Shown: one piece after another, positions 1-6,916 of the stretch | How positions within the stretch are numbered: position 1 is the first letter of the stretch | Layout: each line of letters starts with the position of its first letter | Origin: Flavobacteriales bacterium | GTDB taxonomy: Bacteria > Bacteroidota > Bacteroidia > Flavobacteriales > Flavobacteriaceae | Length of the DNA: 17,035 bases | NCBI GenBank assembly: GCA_027008965.1 | Contig: JALVDN010000035.1 | Location: forward strand, 1-17,035 | Direction of reading: 5' to 3' | Position numbers and translations under genes: made by a program | The notes under the pieces: generated by a model | The model's database searches: none | Seen by the model: only the letters and a program-made list of their open reading frames with translations | Told to the model about the DNA's origin: nothing

Positions 1-1458
1 GATGTTTCACCTTCGCACGGAGATTTTGAAACGAGCACGGATACGGTTTTTTTGGATTCGGTTTTTACGGGAATTTCTAGCCCTACGTATAGTTTCAAGA
101 TTTATAACCGCTCCGGAAAAAATATTGTACTGAAAAAGATTGCGCCTGCAAGCGGAAGTAATTCATTTTACCGCTTGAATGTGGACGGTGTGCCTGGAAA
201 AGTCTTTGAAGATGTGATGATTCCGGCCCGTGATAGTATTTATGTTTTTGTGGAACTTACGGCGGATATCAATGCTTTGAGTGATCCGGTGTATGAAGAA
301 CCGCTGTTGATTGAAGATGAAAGTGTGCGCGATACGGTATGGTTGGTGAGTTTTGTGAAGGATGCCTATTTTTTATACCCCCGAAGATTTGCCGACCATA
401 GTGTGGATTCGATCCAAGTGGGCGAATATGCCAATGGTCAACCTATCCGCATTCCCGGTTTTTTGATTTCAAACGATACGACGATTACGGCGGACAAACC
501 GGTGGTGATTTACGGCCATTTGGGTGTGCCTCCGGGAAAAACATTGACGATTGAAGCCGGGGCACATTTGTATTTTCATTATAACTCGGGGATTGTGGTG
601 TATGAAGATGCGAGTATTCACATCAATGGAACGCTGGGCAATGAGGTGATTTTGGAAGACGACCGCATGCAACCGGATTTTGAAAATGCACCGGGTATGT
701 GGAATTTTATTTGGTTGAAAGAAGGAAGTAAAAACAATGTTATTAACTATGCAGTGATTAAAAATGCGGTGGCGGGGGTGATTGCGCATCCGGTGAATTC
801 AAACGGCGATTTGGTGTTGAACATCTCCAACACGCAGATTTATAATATGTCGGCCTACGGACTTTTTGCGGCGGCATCGTATGTAAAAGGTCATAATTTG
901 GTTTTTAATAACTCGGGTTCTTCGGCGTTGAATATTCAGCTGGGTGGCCAGTATGAGTTTAAACATTGCACTTTTGCCAATTATTCTTCATCGGTGCGGA
1001 ATGTTTATTCGGCGGTGGTGTATGTCAGCAATGAATATAAGTCGGTGGATGCACAGGGAAACACAACCATTTTTGTGAATGATTTACAGCAGTGCGATAT
1101 TTTGAATTCCATTGTTTACGGCAACCGGCCAATTGAGTTTTTTGCCGTGAAAAATGATGCGGCGGGTTTTCAATTCAAGCTTTCGCATTCGCTTGTGAGG
1201 TTTGAAGATCCCAATCATGAAATTACGGAAGATTATTTGGATTTTACGAATACAACTTATTTTTCAAATAATGTCCTGAACGCTAATCCCGATTTTGAAA
1301 ATCCTGATGAGAATAAAATGCTTATCGGCATGCAGAGCGCCGGCATCGGCATTGGCGATGCCAATGTAGCGTCAAGCGTTCCGCTTGACCTGCTCGGTGA
1401 AGACCGGACGTCTTCACCCGATGCCGGCGCCTATCAACACACCGATTTTAATAACTAA
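1..1458 (+). CDS. Right-handed beta-helix surface protein (probable lipoprotein), 5' end cut by window
   Basis: The frame is open from base 1 to TAA at 1456-1458, about 485 residues. The TTG at 52 is only the first possible start and is probably internal, because the upstream residues continue the same domain. The first ~115 residues look like a beta-sandwich module (motifs TDTVFLDSVFTG, YNRSGKNIVL, LNVDG, DSIYVFVEL). Next comes a stretch typical of right-handed parallel beta-helices (ADKPVVIYGHL, LTIEAGAHLYFH, NYAVIKNAVAGV, YEFKHCTFANY). The C-terminal motif LLGEDRTSSPDAGAYQ closes many such helices. From memory, this architecture is common in Bacteroidota lipoproteins, where a short N-terminal lipobox would precede the part seen here. 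That part is missing, so outer-membrane or surface location is inferred. Its ligand is unknown. The coding strand is rich in G and T, unlike the A-rich neighbours. It converges on eno with a 4-base stop overlap. Confidence 0.8.
   Translation, partial: DVSPSHGDFETSTDTVFLDSVFTGISSPTYSFKIYNRSGKNIVLKKIAPASGSNSFYRLNVDGVPGKVFEDVMIPARDSIYVFVELTADINALSDPVYEEPLLIEDESVRDTVWLVSFVKDAYFLYPRRFADHSVDSIQVGEYANGQPIRIPGFLISNDTTITADKPVVIYGHLGVPPGKTLTIEAGAHLYFHYNSGIVVYEDASIHINGTLGNEVILEDDRMQPDFENAPGMWNFIWLKEGSKNNVINYAVIKNAVAGVIAHPVNSNGDLVLNISNTQIYNMSAYGLFAAASYVKGHNLVFNNSGSSALNIQLGGQYEFKHCTFANYSSSVRNVYSAVVYVSNEYKSVDAQGNTTIFVNDLQQCDILNSIVYGNRPIEFFAVKNDAAGFQFKLSHSLVRFEDPNHEITEDYLDFTNTTYFSNNVLNANPDFENPDENKMLIGMQSAGIGIGDANVASSVPLDLLGEDRTSSPDAGAYQHTDFNN
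1342..1418. repeat. Three consecutive perfect stem-loops inside the 3' end of the beta-helix gene
   Basis: Three inverted repeats follow one another. The first is GGCATCG (1342-1348) with CGATGCC (1356-1362), loop 7. The second is GTCAAGCG (1371-1378) with CGCTTGAC (1382-1389), loop 3. The third is GGTGAAGAC (1396-1404) with GTCTTCACC (1410-1418), loop 5. All lie within coding sequence, in a patch richer in GC than its surroundings. Each would also fold in the antisense transcript that runs past the eno stop. No clear T-tract follows on either strand, so they are not classical intrinsic terminators. A role in ending or protecting the two convergent mRNAs is inference. Confidence 0.6.
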
Positions 1459-2744
1459 AACTTCTTAAAAACTTTTATTCCGGGATATTCACCTGTTTCA
1501 CCCAAACTCTCTTCAATGCGTAATAATTGATTATACTTGGCCATGCGGTCGGTACGCGAAAGCGAACCCGTTTTGATTTGACCTGCATTCACGGCCACGG
1601 ATAAATCCGAAATGGTAGTATCTTCGGTTTCACCCGAACGGTGAGATATAACCGTATTGTATCCTGCCTTTTGCGCCATTTCGATGGCTTCCATGGTTTC
1701 GGTCAATGTTCCGATCTGATTAAGTTTGATTAAAATGGCGTTGGCAATGCCTTCACGAATGCCTTTTTCCAAAATCTCCGGGTTTGTCACAAAAACATCA
1801 TCTCCTACGAGTTGGATTTTCTTGCCTAAACGTTGTGTCAAAAGTTTCCATCCTTCCCAATCATTTTCGGCCATTCCGTCTTCTATGGAGATAATGGGAA
1901 ATTTGTTTACAAGGTTTTCCAAATAACCTACTTGTTCTTCCGGCGTGAATTTAAATCCGGAGTCTCCTTCAAAAATGGTGTAATCATAAACACCGTCTTT
2001 GTAAAACTCCGATGCCGCCACATCTAATGCCAAATGAAAATCTTCACCGGGTTTATATCCTTGTTCTTCAATGGCTTTCAAAATGGTTTCAATGGCATCT
2101 TCGGTACCGTTGAAGTTGGGAGCAAAACCACCTTCATCGCCTACGGCCGTACTTAATCCTCTTTGTTTCAAAATCTTTTTCAAGGTATGAAAAACCTCTG
2201 TTGACATTTGCATGGCTTGCGTGAATGTTTCGGCTCCTGTAGGAATAATCATAAATTCTTGAAAAGCAATAGGAGCATCCGAATGCGAACCTCCGTTAAT
2301 CACATTCATCATCGGCACAGGCATCAGATTGGAACTTACGCCTCCCAAATACTGATATAATGGCAAACCCAATTCATCTGCCGCCGCTTTGGCTACAGCC
2401 AATGAAACAGCCAAAATGGCATTGGCTCCCAATTTGGATTTGTTTTTCGTGCCATCCAACGTCAGCATGGTTTTGTCAATCAATGCTTGATCCAATACAT
2501 TGAAACCTTTAAGCGCCGGGAAAATATGTTCATGAATATTTTCCACCGCACGGGTCACTCCTTTACCGTGATAGCACTCTGTATTGTCTCTTAATTCAAG
2601 CGCTTCCAATGAACCGGTAGAAGCCCCCGAAGGAACCGAGGCCCTTCCATGACCTCCCAAATTCGTGAAAACTTCCGCTTCCACTGTGGGGTTACCTCTG
2701 GAATCAAAAATCTGTCTTCCATGGATATAAACTATTTCTCCCAT
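1455..2744 (-). CDS. eno: Enolase (phosphopyruvate hydratase)
   Basis: This 429-residue protein has the normal full length. It catalyses the reversible dehydration of 2-phosphoglycerate to phosphoenolpyruvate in glycolysis, in the cytoplasm, as a Mg-dependent oligomer. The N-terminal domain carries the mobile catalytic loop SGAST (39-43). The barrel domain has QE (162-163), the catalytic base region GDEGGFAPN (E204), SIEDGM (E288), GDD (D315), the family signature ILIKLNQIGTLTE with catalytic K340, SHRSGETEDT with H368, and K391 in IKTGS. All key residues are present. The start is ATG 2742-2744, giving the typical N-terminus with FDSRGNPTVE. It is transcribed away from the OmpA gene and ends in TAG, overlapping the convergent beta-helix gene by 4 bases. 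In Bacteroidota eno often lies near the ribosomal cluster; here a two-gene unit separates it from rplQ. Confidence 0.98.
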   Translation of the reverse strand: MGEIVYIHGRQIFDSRGNPTVEAEVFTNLGGHGRASVPSGASTGSLEALELRDNTECYHGKGVTRAVENIHEHIFPALKGFNVLDQALIDKTMLTLDGTKNKSKLGANAILAVSLAVAKAAADELGLPLYQYLGGVSSNLMPVPMMNVINGGSHSDAPIAFQEFMIIPTGAETFTQAMQMSTEVFHTLKKILKQRGLSTAVGDEGGFAPNFNGTEDAIETILKAIEEQGYKPGEDFHLALDVAASEFYKDGVYDYTIFEGDSGFKFTPEEQVGYLENLVNKFPIISIEDGMAENDWEGWKLLTQRLGKKIQLVGDDVFVTNPEILEKGIREGIANAILIKLNQIGTLTETMEAIEMAQKAGYNTVISHRSGETEDTTISDLSVAVNAGQIKTGSLSRTDRMAKYNQLLRIEESLGETGEYPGIKVFKKF

Positions 2745-2752
2745 CTTTTTTT

Positions 2753-2768
2753 GCTTTAAAACTAAAGC
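2753..2768 (-). promoter_or_regulatory. Small hairpin in the eno leader
   Basis: On the minus strand GCTTTA and TAAAGC form a perfect 6-bp stem with a GTTT loop, 8 bases upstream of the eno ATG. It includes TAGTTTTA, which differs from the Bacteroidota -7 consensus TAnnTTTG only at its last base, but no good -33 TTTG was found at the right distance. A promoter overlap or leader hairpin is only a suggestion. Confidence 0.25.
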
Positions 2769-2789
2769 TTTTCATGAGAAAAAAAAGTG

Positions 2790-2829
2790 TCATTTGACGG
2801 AAAAAATCAATTTTTATTAAATCAAATGA
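2790..2829. repeat. Operator-like dyad in the eno/ompA-like divergent intergenic region
   Basis: TCATTTGA (2790-2797) and TCAAATGA (2822-2829) are perfect reverse complements. Their centres are 32 bp apart, about three helical turns, so the half-sites would lie on the same face of the DNA. They sit in the 155-base gap between two divergent genes. The pattern could be a binding site for a dimeric regulator or chance in AT-rich DNA. Confidence 0.35.
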
Positions 2830-2850
2830 AAAGGGGTGATTTTTATCCAT

Positions 2851-2882
2851 TTGGTCAATTGTTAATTTTTTTCTTATTTTTA
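2851..2882 (+). promoter_or_regulatory. Possible Bacteroidota-type promoter for the OmpA-like gene
   Basis: TTG at 2851-2853 (part of TTTG from 2850) is followed after 21 bases by TATTTTTA at 2875-2882. This resembles the Bacteroidota sigma pattern TTTG, about 19-21 bases, TAnnTTTG, with the last G replaced by A. It would place transcription start about ten bases before the ATG at 2900. The region is very T-rich, so a chance match is possible. Confidence 0.3.
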
Positions 2883-2899
2883 TAAGAAATTTACGGATT

Positions 2900-3724
2900 A
2901 TGAATTATAAATCCTTTGTAGTTCTTGTATTATTTATTTTATGGAGTGGTGGTAGCACCTATTGGTATGTTTGTAAAATAAAGGGGTTTTGTAAAAACGT
3001 TAAGCAGGCTGAAAACAATTTCCCCGACAAAAAACAGGAGGCGCATTCCACACCACCGGATATCATCACCTATAAAATAAATAACTTTCAACCCCAAGTA
3101 AACGATTCCACTCAACTTAAGAATTTCATCTTGGATTTAAAAAACCATTTGACGGGTGGAAAAAAACTGTTAGTTATCGGACCCTATAGTGCACAAGAAA
3201 CATTGTCCGTTCAACATCCGGGATTAAAGAGAGCCGAAAATCTAAAACAATACATCACCCGTTGGATTCCCGACTCACTGATTAAGACAGATGAAGTTTT
3301 GGTTAATTCAAAGGATTCCATTTTGAAAGGATTTGAAAGTCGTTTAAAACCAATTCAAGACAACGAATTCGTGCAAGAAAACAATGGCAAGATTATGATA
3401 TATTTTCCTTTCAATTCTGATAAACAAATCACAACCCCTGAAATTTTGGAATATCTAAACGAGCTTGCCAATGAATTGAAAAAAAACCCTTCTATGAAAA
3501 TTATTATAACCGGACACACCGATAACATCGGTGATGCACAAGTAAACAAAAAAATGGGATTCTTCAGAGCTGAAAGGATAAAAAAGATTTTATTATCCCA
3601 TGGTGTGAACGAATCTCAAATTCAAGCCCAAAGTATGGGTGAAGAACAACCTATCGCTGACAATAAAACACCCGAAGGAAGAAAGAAAAACAGACGAGTT
3701 GAAATAACGATTGTAAACCCTTAA
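2900..3724 (+). CDS. Membrane-anchored OmpA-family protein with a second degenerate OmpA-like module
   Basis: The protein has 274 residues. A hydrophobic segment (about 5-23) follows a short basic N-terminus and looks like an uncleaved anchor or signal peptide, so the rest should be periplasmic. Residues ~164-274 form an OmpA C-terminal peptidoglycan-binding domain. Visible marks are IMIYFPFNSD, TGHTDNIGD (D208) and FFRAERIKKIL (R223), the Asp and Arg that hold diaminopimelate in the family, and RRVEI near the end. Residues ~72-134 repeat the same pattern weakly (KKLLVIGPYSAQE, then LKRAENLKQYI), suggesting a duplicated module that has lost the GHTD binding loop. There is no outer-membrane barrel. 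The ATG is preceded by ATT, like many starts in this window. The next gene begins 12 bases downstream, so the two are probably cotranscribed. A cell-wall tethering role is inferred. Confidence 0.85.
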   Translation: MNYKSFVVLVLFILWSGGSTYWYVCKIKGFCKNVKQAENNFPDKKQEAHSTPPDIITYKINNFQPQVNDSTQLKNFILDLKNHLTGGKKLLVIGPYSAQETLSVQHPGLKRAENLKQYITRWIPDSLIKTDEVLVNSKDSILKGFESRLKPIQDNEFVQENNGKIMIYFPFNSDKQITTPEILEYLNELANELKKNPSMKIIITGHTDNIGDAQVNKKMGFFRAERIKKILLSHGVNESQIQAQSMGEEQPIADNKTPEGRKKNRRVEITIVNP

Positions 3725-3736
3725 AACCAAAATATC

Positions 3737-4288
3737 ATGAATATATTAGTAAGCGGACTATTCTCCACTGCCGAATCCTATGGCAAATCCGATGCCATAT
3801 TGGAAATTTTAATCATGCTTATAGTTGCATTTATTCTCGGTTATCTTTTTAGATATCTGTTGACCAAGAAATCCATATCGGATGAATATAAAGAGAGATA
3901 CCTGAAAATCAAACACGAATATGAATTATTGCAACAAAAATTCAAAACTTTCAATGCTGAAAACGAAAAACTGAGAAAAGAATTGGAATTATGCAGGTCG
4001 GGTAAACAAACGTCCACGTCTGTAACAAAGACTTCAACTTCCGCTCCAAAACCTGATGATTTAAAAAAAGTAAAAGGTATAGGACCTAAAATAGAACGAT
4101 TATTAAATGAAAGAGGAATTTATACATTTATTCAACTTGCTGAAACCGAAATTTCAATTTTGGAAGATGTGTTGGACAAAGCCGGACCCAACTTCCAATT
4201 TCATAATCCCTCTACCTGGCCTCGTCAAGCCAAACTGGCCGCAGAAGGAAAGTGGGATGAACTAAAAAATTGGCAGGAAAATTTATAA
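3737..4288 (+). CDS. Membrane-anchored coiled-coil protein with C-terminal helix-hairpin-helix module
   Basis: The protein has 183 residues. A membrane segment at about 20-42 (ILEILIMLIVAFILGYLF) is followed by a charged helical stretch, about 48-88, with heptad-like spacing suggesting a coiled coil. A Ser/Thr linker (91-103) leads to a C-terminal module. This starts with a helix-hairpin-helix (LKKVKGIGPKIERLLNERGI, GIG at 114-116) and ends with STWPRQAKLAAEGKWDELKNWQ. From memory, very similar tails occur fused to ribosomal protein L21 in some Bacteroidota and in small membrane proteins beside OmpA-domain genes. Helix-hairpin-helix motifs often bind nucleic acid or protein, but the partner here is unknown. 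If the module faces the cytoplasm, which the charge pattern allows, the protein could link the membrane to a cytoplasmic target while its OmpA partner touches the wall. The gene is followed directly by a hairpin terminator. Confidence 0.8.
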   Translation: MNILVSGLFSTAESYGKSDAILEILIMLIVAFILGYLFRYLLTKKSISDEYKERYLKIKHEYELLQQKFKTFNAENEKLRKELELCRSGKQTSTSVTKTSTSAPKPDDLKKVKGIGPKIERLLNERGIYTFIQLAETEISILEDVLDKAGPNFQFHNPSTWPRQAKLAAEGKWDELKNWQENL

Positions 4289-4290
4289 TA

Positions 4291-4319
4291 AAAAAGCCGG
4301 TACAAAAAACCGGCTTTTT
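4291..4319. terminator. Bidirectional intrinsic terminator between the OmpA/HhH unit and rplQ
   Basis: AAAAAGCCGGT (4291-4301) pairs perfectly with ACCGGCTTTTT (4309-4319) around a 7-base loop. A T-run follows on the plus strand, and the complementary A-run gives a U-tract on the minus strand. It lies 2 bases after the HhH gene stop and 21 bases after the rplQ stop, so it can end both convergent transcripts. Confidence 0.92.
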
Positions 4320-4340
4320 TATTAGTCCTTATAAGGTTTA

Positions 4341-4841
4341 CTATTCTTCACTCTCATTTGCATCCTTATCTTGTTGTACCTCATCCTTTTTTACATCTTC
4401 ACTGATGTTTTCCTCAACTTTTTTTGAACCGCCTTTTCTTCTTCTTCTTCGTTTTTTAGTAGGTTTCTCTTTGGTATAAGTCTCATTATAATCAACAAAC
4501 TCTATTAAAGCCATCTCAGCATTATCGCCCAAACGATTACCTAATTTGATAATTCTCAAGTAGCCTCCCGGGCGATCTCCCACTTTTTGCGAAATATTTC
4601 TAAAGAGTTCCGTAACCGCATATTTATTCTTCAATTTTCTAAACACCATTCTGCGGTTATGCATCGTATCTTCTTTCGAACGGGTTACCAAAGGTTCTAA
4701 AAACATGCGCAAAGCTTTTGCTTTGGCAACAGTTGTATGGATACGCTTATGCATAATCAAAGAATTAGCCATGTTACTGAGCATAGCTTTTCTGTGAGAT
4801 GCCGTTCTTCCTAAATGATTAAATTTTTTTCTGTGTCTCAT
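4341..4841 (-). CDS. rplQ: Large ribosomal subunit protein L17 with charged C-terminal tail
   Basis: L17 binds 23S rRNA near the peptide exit side of the large subunit. The N-terminus MRHRKKFNHLGRTASHRKAM and the segment ALRMFLEPLVTRSK are the standard L17 signature, and the conserved globular part ends near residue 126. About 40 extra residues follow: a basic block (KKRRRRRKGGSKK), then an acidic tail ending ESEE. Escherichia coli L17 is about 127 residues, so this is a lineage extension; I recall similar tails in other Bacteroidota. It is the last gene of the ribosomal superoperon, 24 bases after rpoA, and is followed by the bidirectional terminator. Confidence 0.97.
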   Translation of the reverse strand: MRHRKKFNHLGRTASHRKAMLSNMANSLIMHKRIHTTVAKAKALRMFLEPLVTRSKEDTMHNRRMVFRKLKNKYAVTELFRNISQKVGDRPGGYLRIIKLGNRLGDNAEMALIEFVDYNETYTKEKPTKKRRRRRKGGSKKVEENISEDVKKDEVQQDKDANESEE

Positions 4842-4865
4842 AACTTTAATATCTTTTCCCTTTCG

Positions 4866-5867
4866 TTAATCTAAATCCAAATTATACTTGGATAAATCCA
4901 TACCGAATGTCAATCCTTTTTCTTCTACCAATTTTTCCAACTCATCCATTGATTTCTTACCGAAATTTCGGAATTTCATCAACTGACTTTTGTTATATTG
5001 TACCAATTCTCCCAATGTGTTTACTTCTGCGGCTTTTAAACAATTCAAAGCCCGCACACTGATGCCCAAATCTTCAAGCTTGGTTTTCAAAAGTTGCCGC
5101 ATATGTAACATTTTTTGATCATAAACCTCTTCTTTGGCCTGCACCGGACTTTCTTCAATAGAAATTTTCTCGTCAGAAAACAAAATAAAGTGCTGAATCA
5201 AGATCTTAGCGGCTTCCGTTAAAGCTTCACGTGGACTAATCGAACCATCGGTTTCCACCTCAATAACAAGCCTTTCATAATCTGTTTTTTGCCCCACACG
5301 ATAATTATCAACCGCATACTTCACATGTTTAATCGGCGTATGGATAGAGTCAATAAATACCGTTCCTAACGGCACATCTTTTCTTTTATTCTCTTCTATT
5401 GTCACATAACCCCTACCCTTTTCTATGGTAAGAACCACATCCAAATTAACTTTGGGTTCAGCATTGAATAATACCAAGTCGGGATTTAAGATTTCAAAGT
5501 TTTGAATGAATTTTTGCAAATCTCCTGCCGTAATTTGTTTTTTTCCACCCAATTTGGCTTTTACCGTTTCATTTTCAATTCCTGAGGCTTTTGCTTTAAA
5601 TCTGATTTTTTTCAAATTCAACAAAATACTTGTTACATCCTCTACTATTCCCGGAATGGTACTAAACTCATGTTCCACTCCTGAAAATCGGGCCGAGGTT
5701 ATCGCATAACCTTCAAGAGAAGATAATAAAACGCGTCTTAAAGCATTACCTATGGTTAACCCGAAACCGGGCTCCAAAGGTTTGAACTCAAACGCTCCTT
5801 TTCGCGCCTCTTTTTTAATTTGTACTACCTTCTCGGGTTTCTGAAAGTTTAATATTTTTTCTGCCAT
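4866..5867 (-). CDS. rpoA: DNA-directed RNA polymerase subunit alpha
   Basis: The 333-residue protein has both alpha domains. The N-terminal domain (about 1-235) dimerises and nucleates core assembly; its dimerisation helix is GFGLTIGNALRRVLLSSLEG at 34-53. A linker (about 236-258) leads to the C-terminal domain that contacts promoter DNA and activators. Within it, SVRALNCLKAA places R272 where E. coli has R265, the main UP-element contact, and N275 and the NFGKKS segment (301-306) are kept. UP-element recognition is therefore chemically possible. It lies 17 bases downstream of rpsD and 24 upstream of rplQ, the standard alpha-operon order that couples polymerase to ribosome supply. The start is ATG 5865-5867 with A at -3. 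Confidence 0.98.
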   Translation of the reverse strand: MAEKILNFQKPEKVVQIKKEARKGAFEFKPLEPGFGLTIGNALRRVLLSSLEGYAITSARFSGVEHEFSTIPGIVEDVTSILLNLKKIRFKAKASGIENETVKAKLGGKKQITAGDLQKFIQNFEILNPDLVLFNAEPKVNLDVVLTIEKGRGYVTIEENKRKDVPLGTVFIDSIHTPIKHVKYAVDNYRVGQKTDYERLVIEVETDGSISPREALTEAAKILIQHFILFSDEKISIEESPVQAKEEVYDQKMLHMRQLLKTKLEDLGISVRALNCLKAAEVNTLGELVQYNKSQLMKFRNFGKKSMDELEKLVEEKGLTFGMDLSKYNLDLD

Positions 5868-5884
5868 TGTTAACAGGTTAATGA

Positions 5885-6490
5885 TTATTTGGAATATAAT
5901 TCCACAATTAGATGTTCTTCAATATTTTCAGGAATTTGAACCCGTTCGGGACGGGCATTAAAAACGCCTTCCATTTTATCTTTATCCCAACTTAGCCATT
6001 CATAATTGTTCTTGGAATGGGCTAATGATTCTTGAATAACTTGTAAACTCTTGGATTTTTCACGTACCCCCACAACATCTCCCGGACGCAAAATATACGA
6101 CGGAATATTGACCACTTCACCGTTTACAGTAATATGCCGGTGCGACACCAATTGCCTGGCGGCTCTTCGTGTGGGAGCAATTCCAAGTCGATAAACCACA
6201 TTGTCCAATCTTGACTCCAATAGTTGCAATAATACCTCACCGGTATTTCCTCCCGCACGAGCGGCTTTTTTAAACAAGTTTTTAAATTGCTTTTCAAGTA
6301 TTCCGTAAATATGTTTGGCCTTCATTTTTTCATCCAACTGAATCGCATATTGCGATCTTTTACGTCTTTTTCGCATCAACCCGTGTTGTCCGGGCGGATA
6401 TTTCCTTCTTTCAAAATATTTATCCGGCCCAAATAAAGGCTCACCGAATCTTCTGGATATTTTTGTTTTTGGTCCTCTATATCTTGCCAT
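5885..6490 (-). CDS. rpsD: Small ribosomal subunit protein S4
   Basis: S4 is a primary 16S rRNA binder that starts 30S assembly. The 201 residues match the usual size. It begins MARYRGPKTKISRRFGEPLF, has YPPGQHG at about 32-38 and an S4 RNA-binding domain at about 92-155 (RLDNVVYRLGIAPTRRAARQLVSHRHITVNG). The N-terminal region has no cysteine cluster, so this is the zinc-free form. In E. coli S4 represses the alpha operon; I see no obvious equivalent pseudoknot in the short gaps here. The bases just before its ATG (TCAGACT) are the same as those before rplF. Confidence 0.98.
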   Translation of the reverse strand: MARYRGPKTKISRRFGEPLFGPDKYFERRKYPPGQHGLMRKRRKRSQYAIQLDEKMKAKHIYGILEKQFKNLFKKAARAGGNTGEVLLQLLESRLDNVVYRLGIAPTRRAARQLVSHRHITVNGEVVNIPSYILRPGDVVGVREKSKSLQVIQESLAHSKNNYEWLSWDKDKMEGVFNARPERVQIPENIEEHLIVELYSK

Positions 6491-6511
6491 AGTCTGAAAA
6501 CTTTCTTTTAA

Positions 6512-6895
6512 TTATACTCTTCTTCTTTTAGGTGGTCTGCATCCGTTATGCGGAATAGGTGTAACATCAATGATTTCTATCACTTCAATTCCATTATTAT
6601 GAATGGTTCTTATTGCCGATTCTCTTCCGTTTCCGGGTCCTTTAACAAAAACTTTAACGCGTCGTAGACCCGCTTCATAAGCCGCCTTCGCGGCATCTTC
6701 CGCTGCAACTTGTGCGGCGTAAGGAGTATTTTTCTTAGAACCTTTAAAGCCCATTTTTCCGGCTGAAGACCATGAAATAACTTCACCTTTAGTATTGGTT
6801 AAGGTGATGATTATATTATTAAATGTTGCCTGTATGTGGGCTTCCCCAATCGGGTCAACTTTAACTTTCCTTTTTTTAGCTCTGGATTTTGCCAT
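6512..6895 (-). CDS. rpsK: Small ribosomal subunit protein S11
   Basis: S11 lies on the 30S platform near the E site and the Shine-Dalgarno/anti-Shine-Dalgarno helix. The 127 residues fit the family. Diagnostic segments are HIQATFNNIIITLTNTKGE, the glycine-rich GPGNGRESAIR and the C-terminus PHNGCRPPKRRRV, which is nearly invariant. AGAAGG a few bases before the ATG is one of the few Shine-Dalgarno-like sequences in this operon. It sits 21 bases after rpsM and 21 before rpsD. Confidence 0.98.
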   Translation of the reverse strand: MAKSRAKKRKVKVDPIGEAHIQATFNNIIITLTNTKGEVISWSSAGKMGFKGSKKNTPYAAQVAAEDAAKAAYEAGLRRVKVFVKGPGNGRESAIRTIHNNGIEVIEIIDVTPIPHNGCRPPKRRRV

Positions 6896-6916
6896 ACCTT
6901 CTAATTTACTTTATGT

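Noticed and set aside
52..54. TTG at 52 as the start of the beta-helix gene
   Set aside because: The same frame is open to base 1 and the upstream residues (FETSTDTVF) belong to the same domain, so the gene begins outside the window.
469..789. 106-codon minus-strand frame inside the beta-helix gene
   Set aside because: It lies wholly antisense to a convincing coding region, has low-complexity His/Arg/Asn-rich content and resembles no family; it is a shadow frame.
6488..6497. Identical TCAGACTATG at the starts of rpsD and rplF
   Set aside because: Ten shared bases at two of 26 starts, three of them the start codon, can be chance; no wider shared structure was seen.
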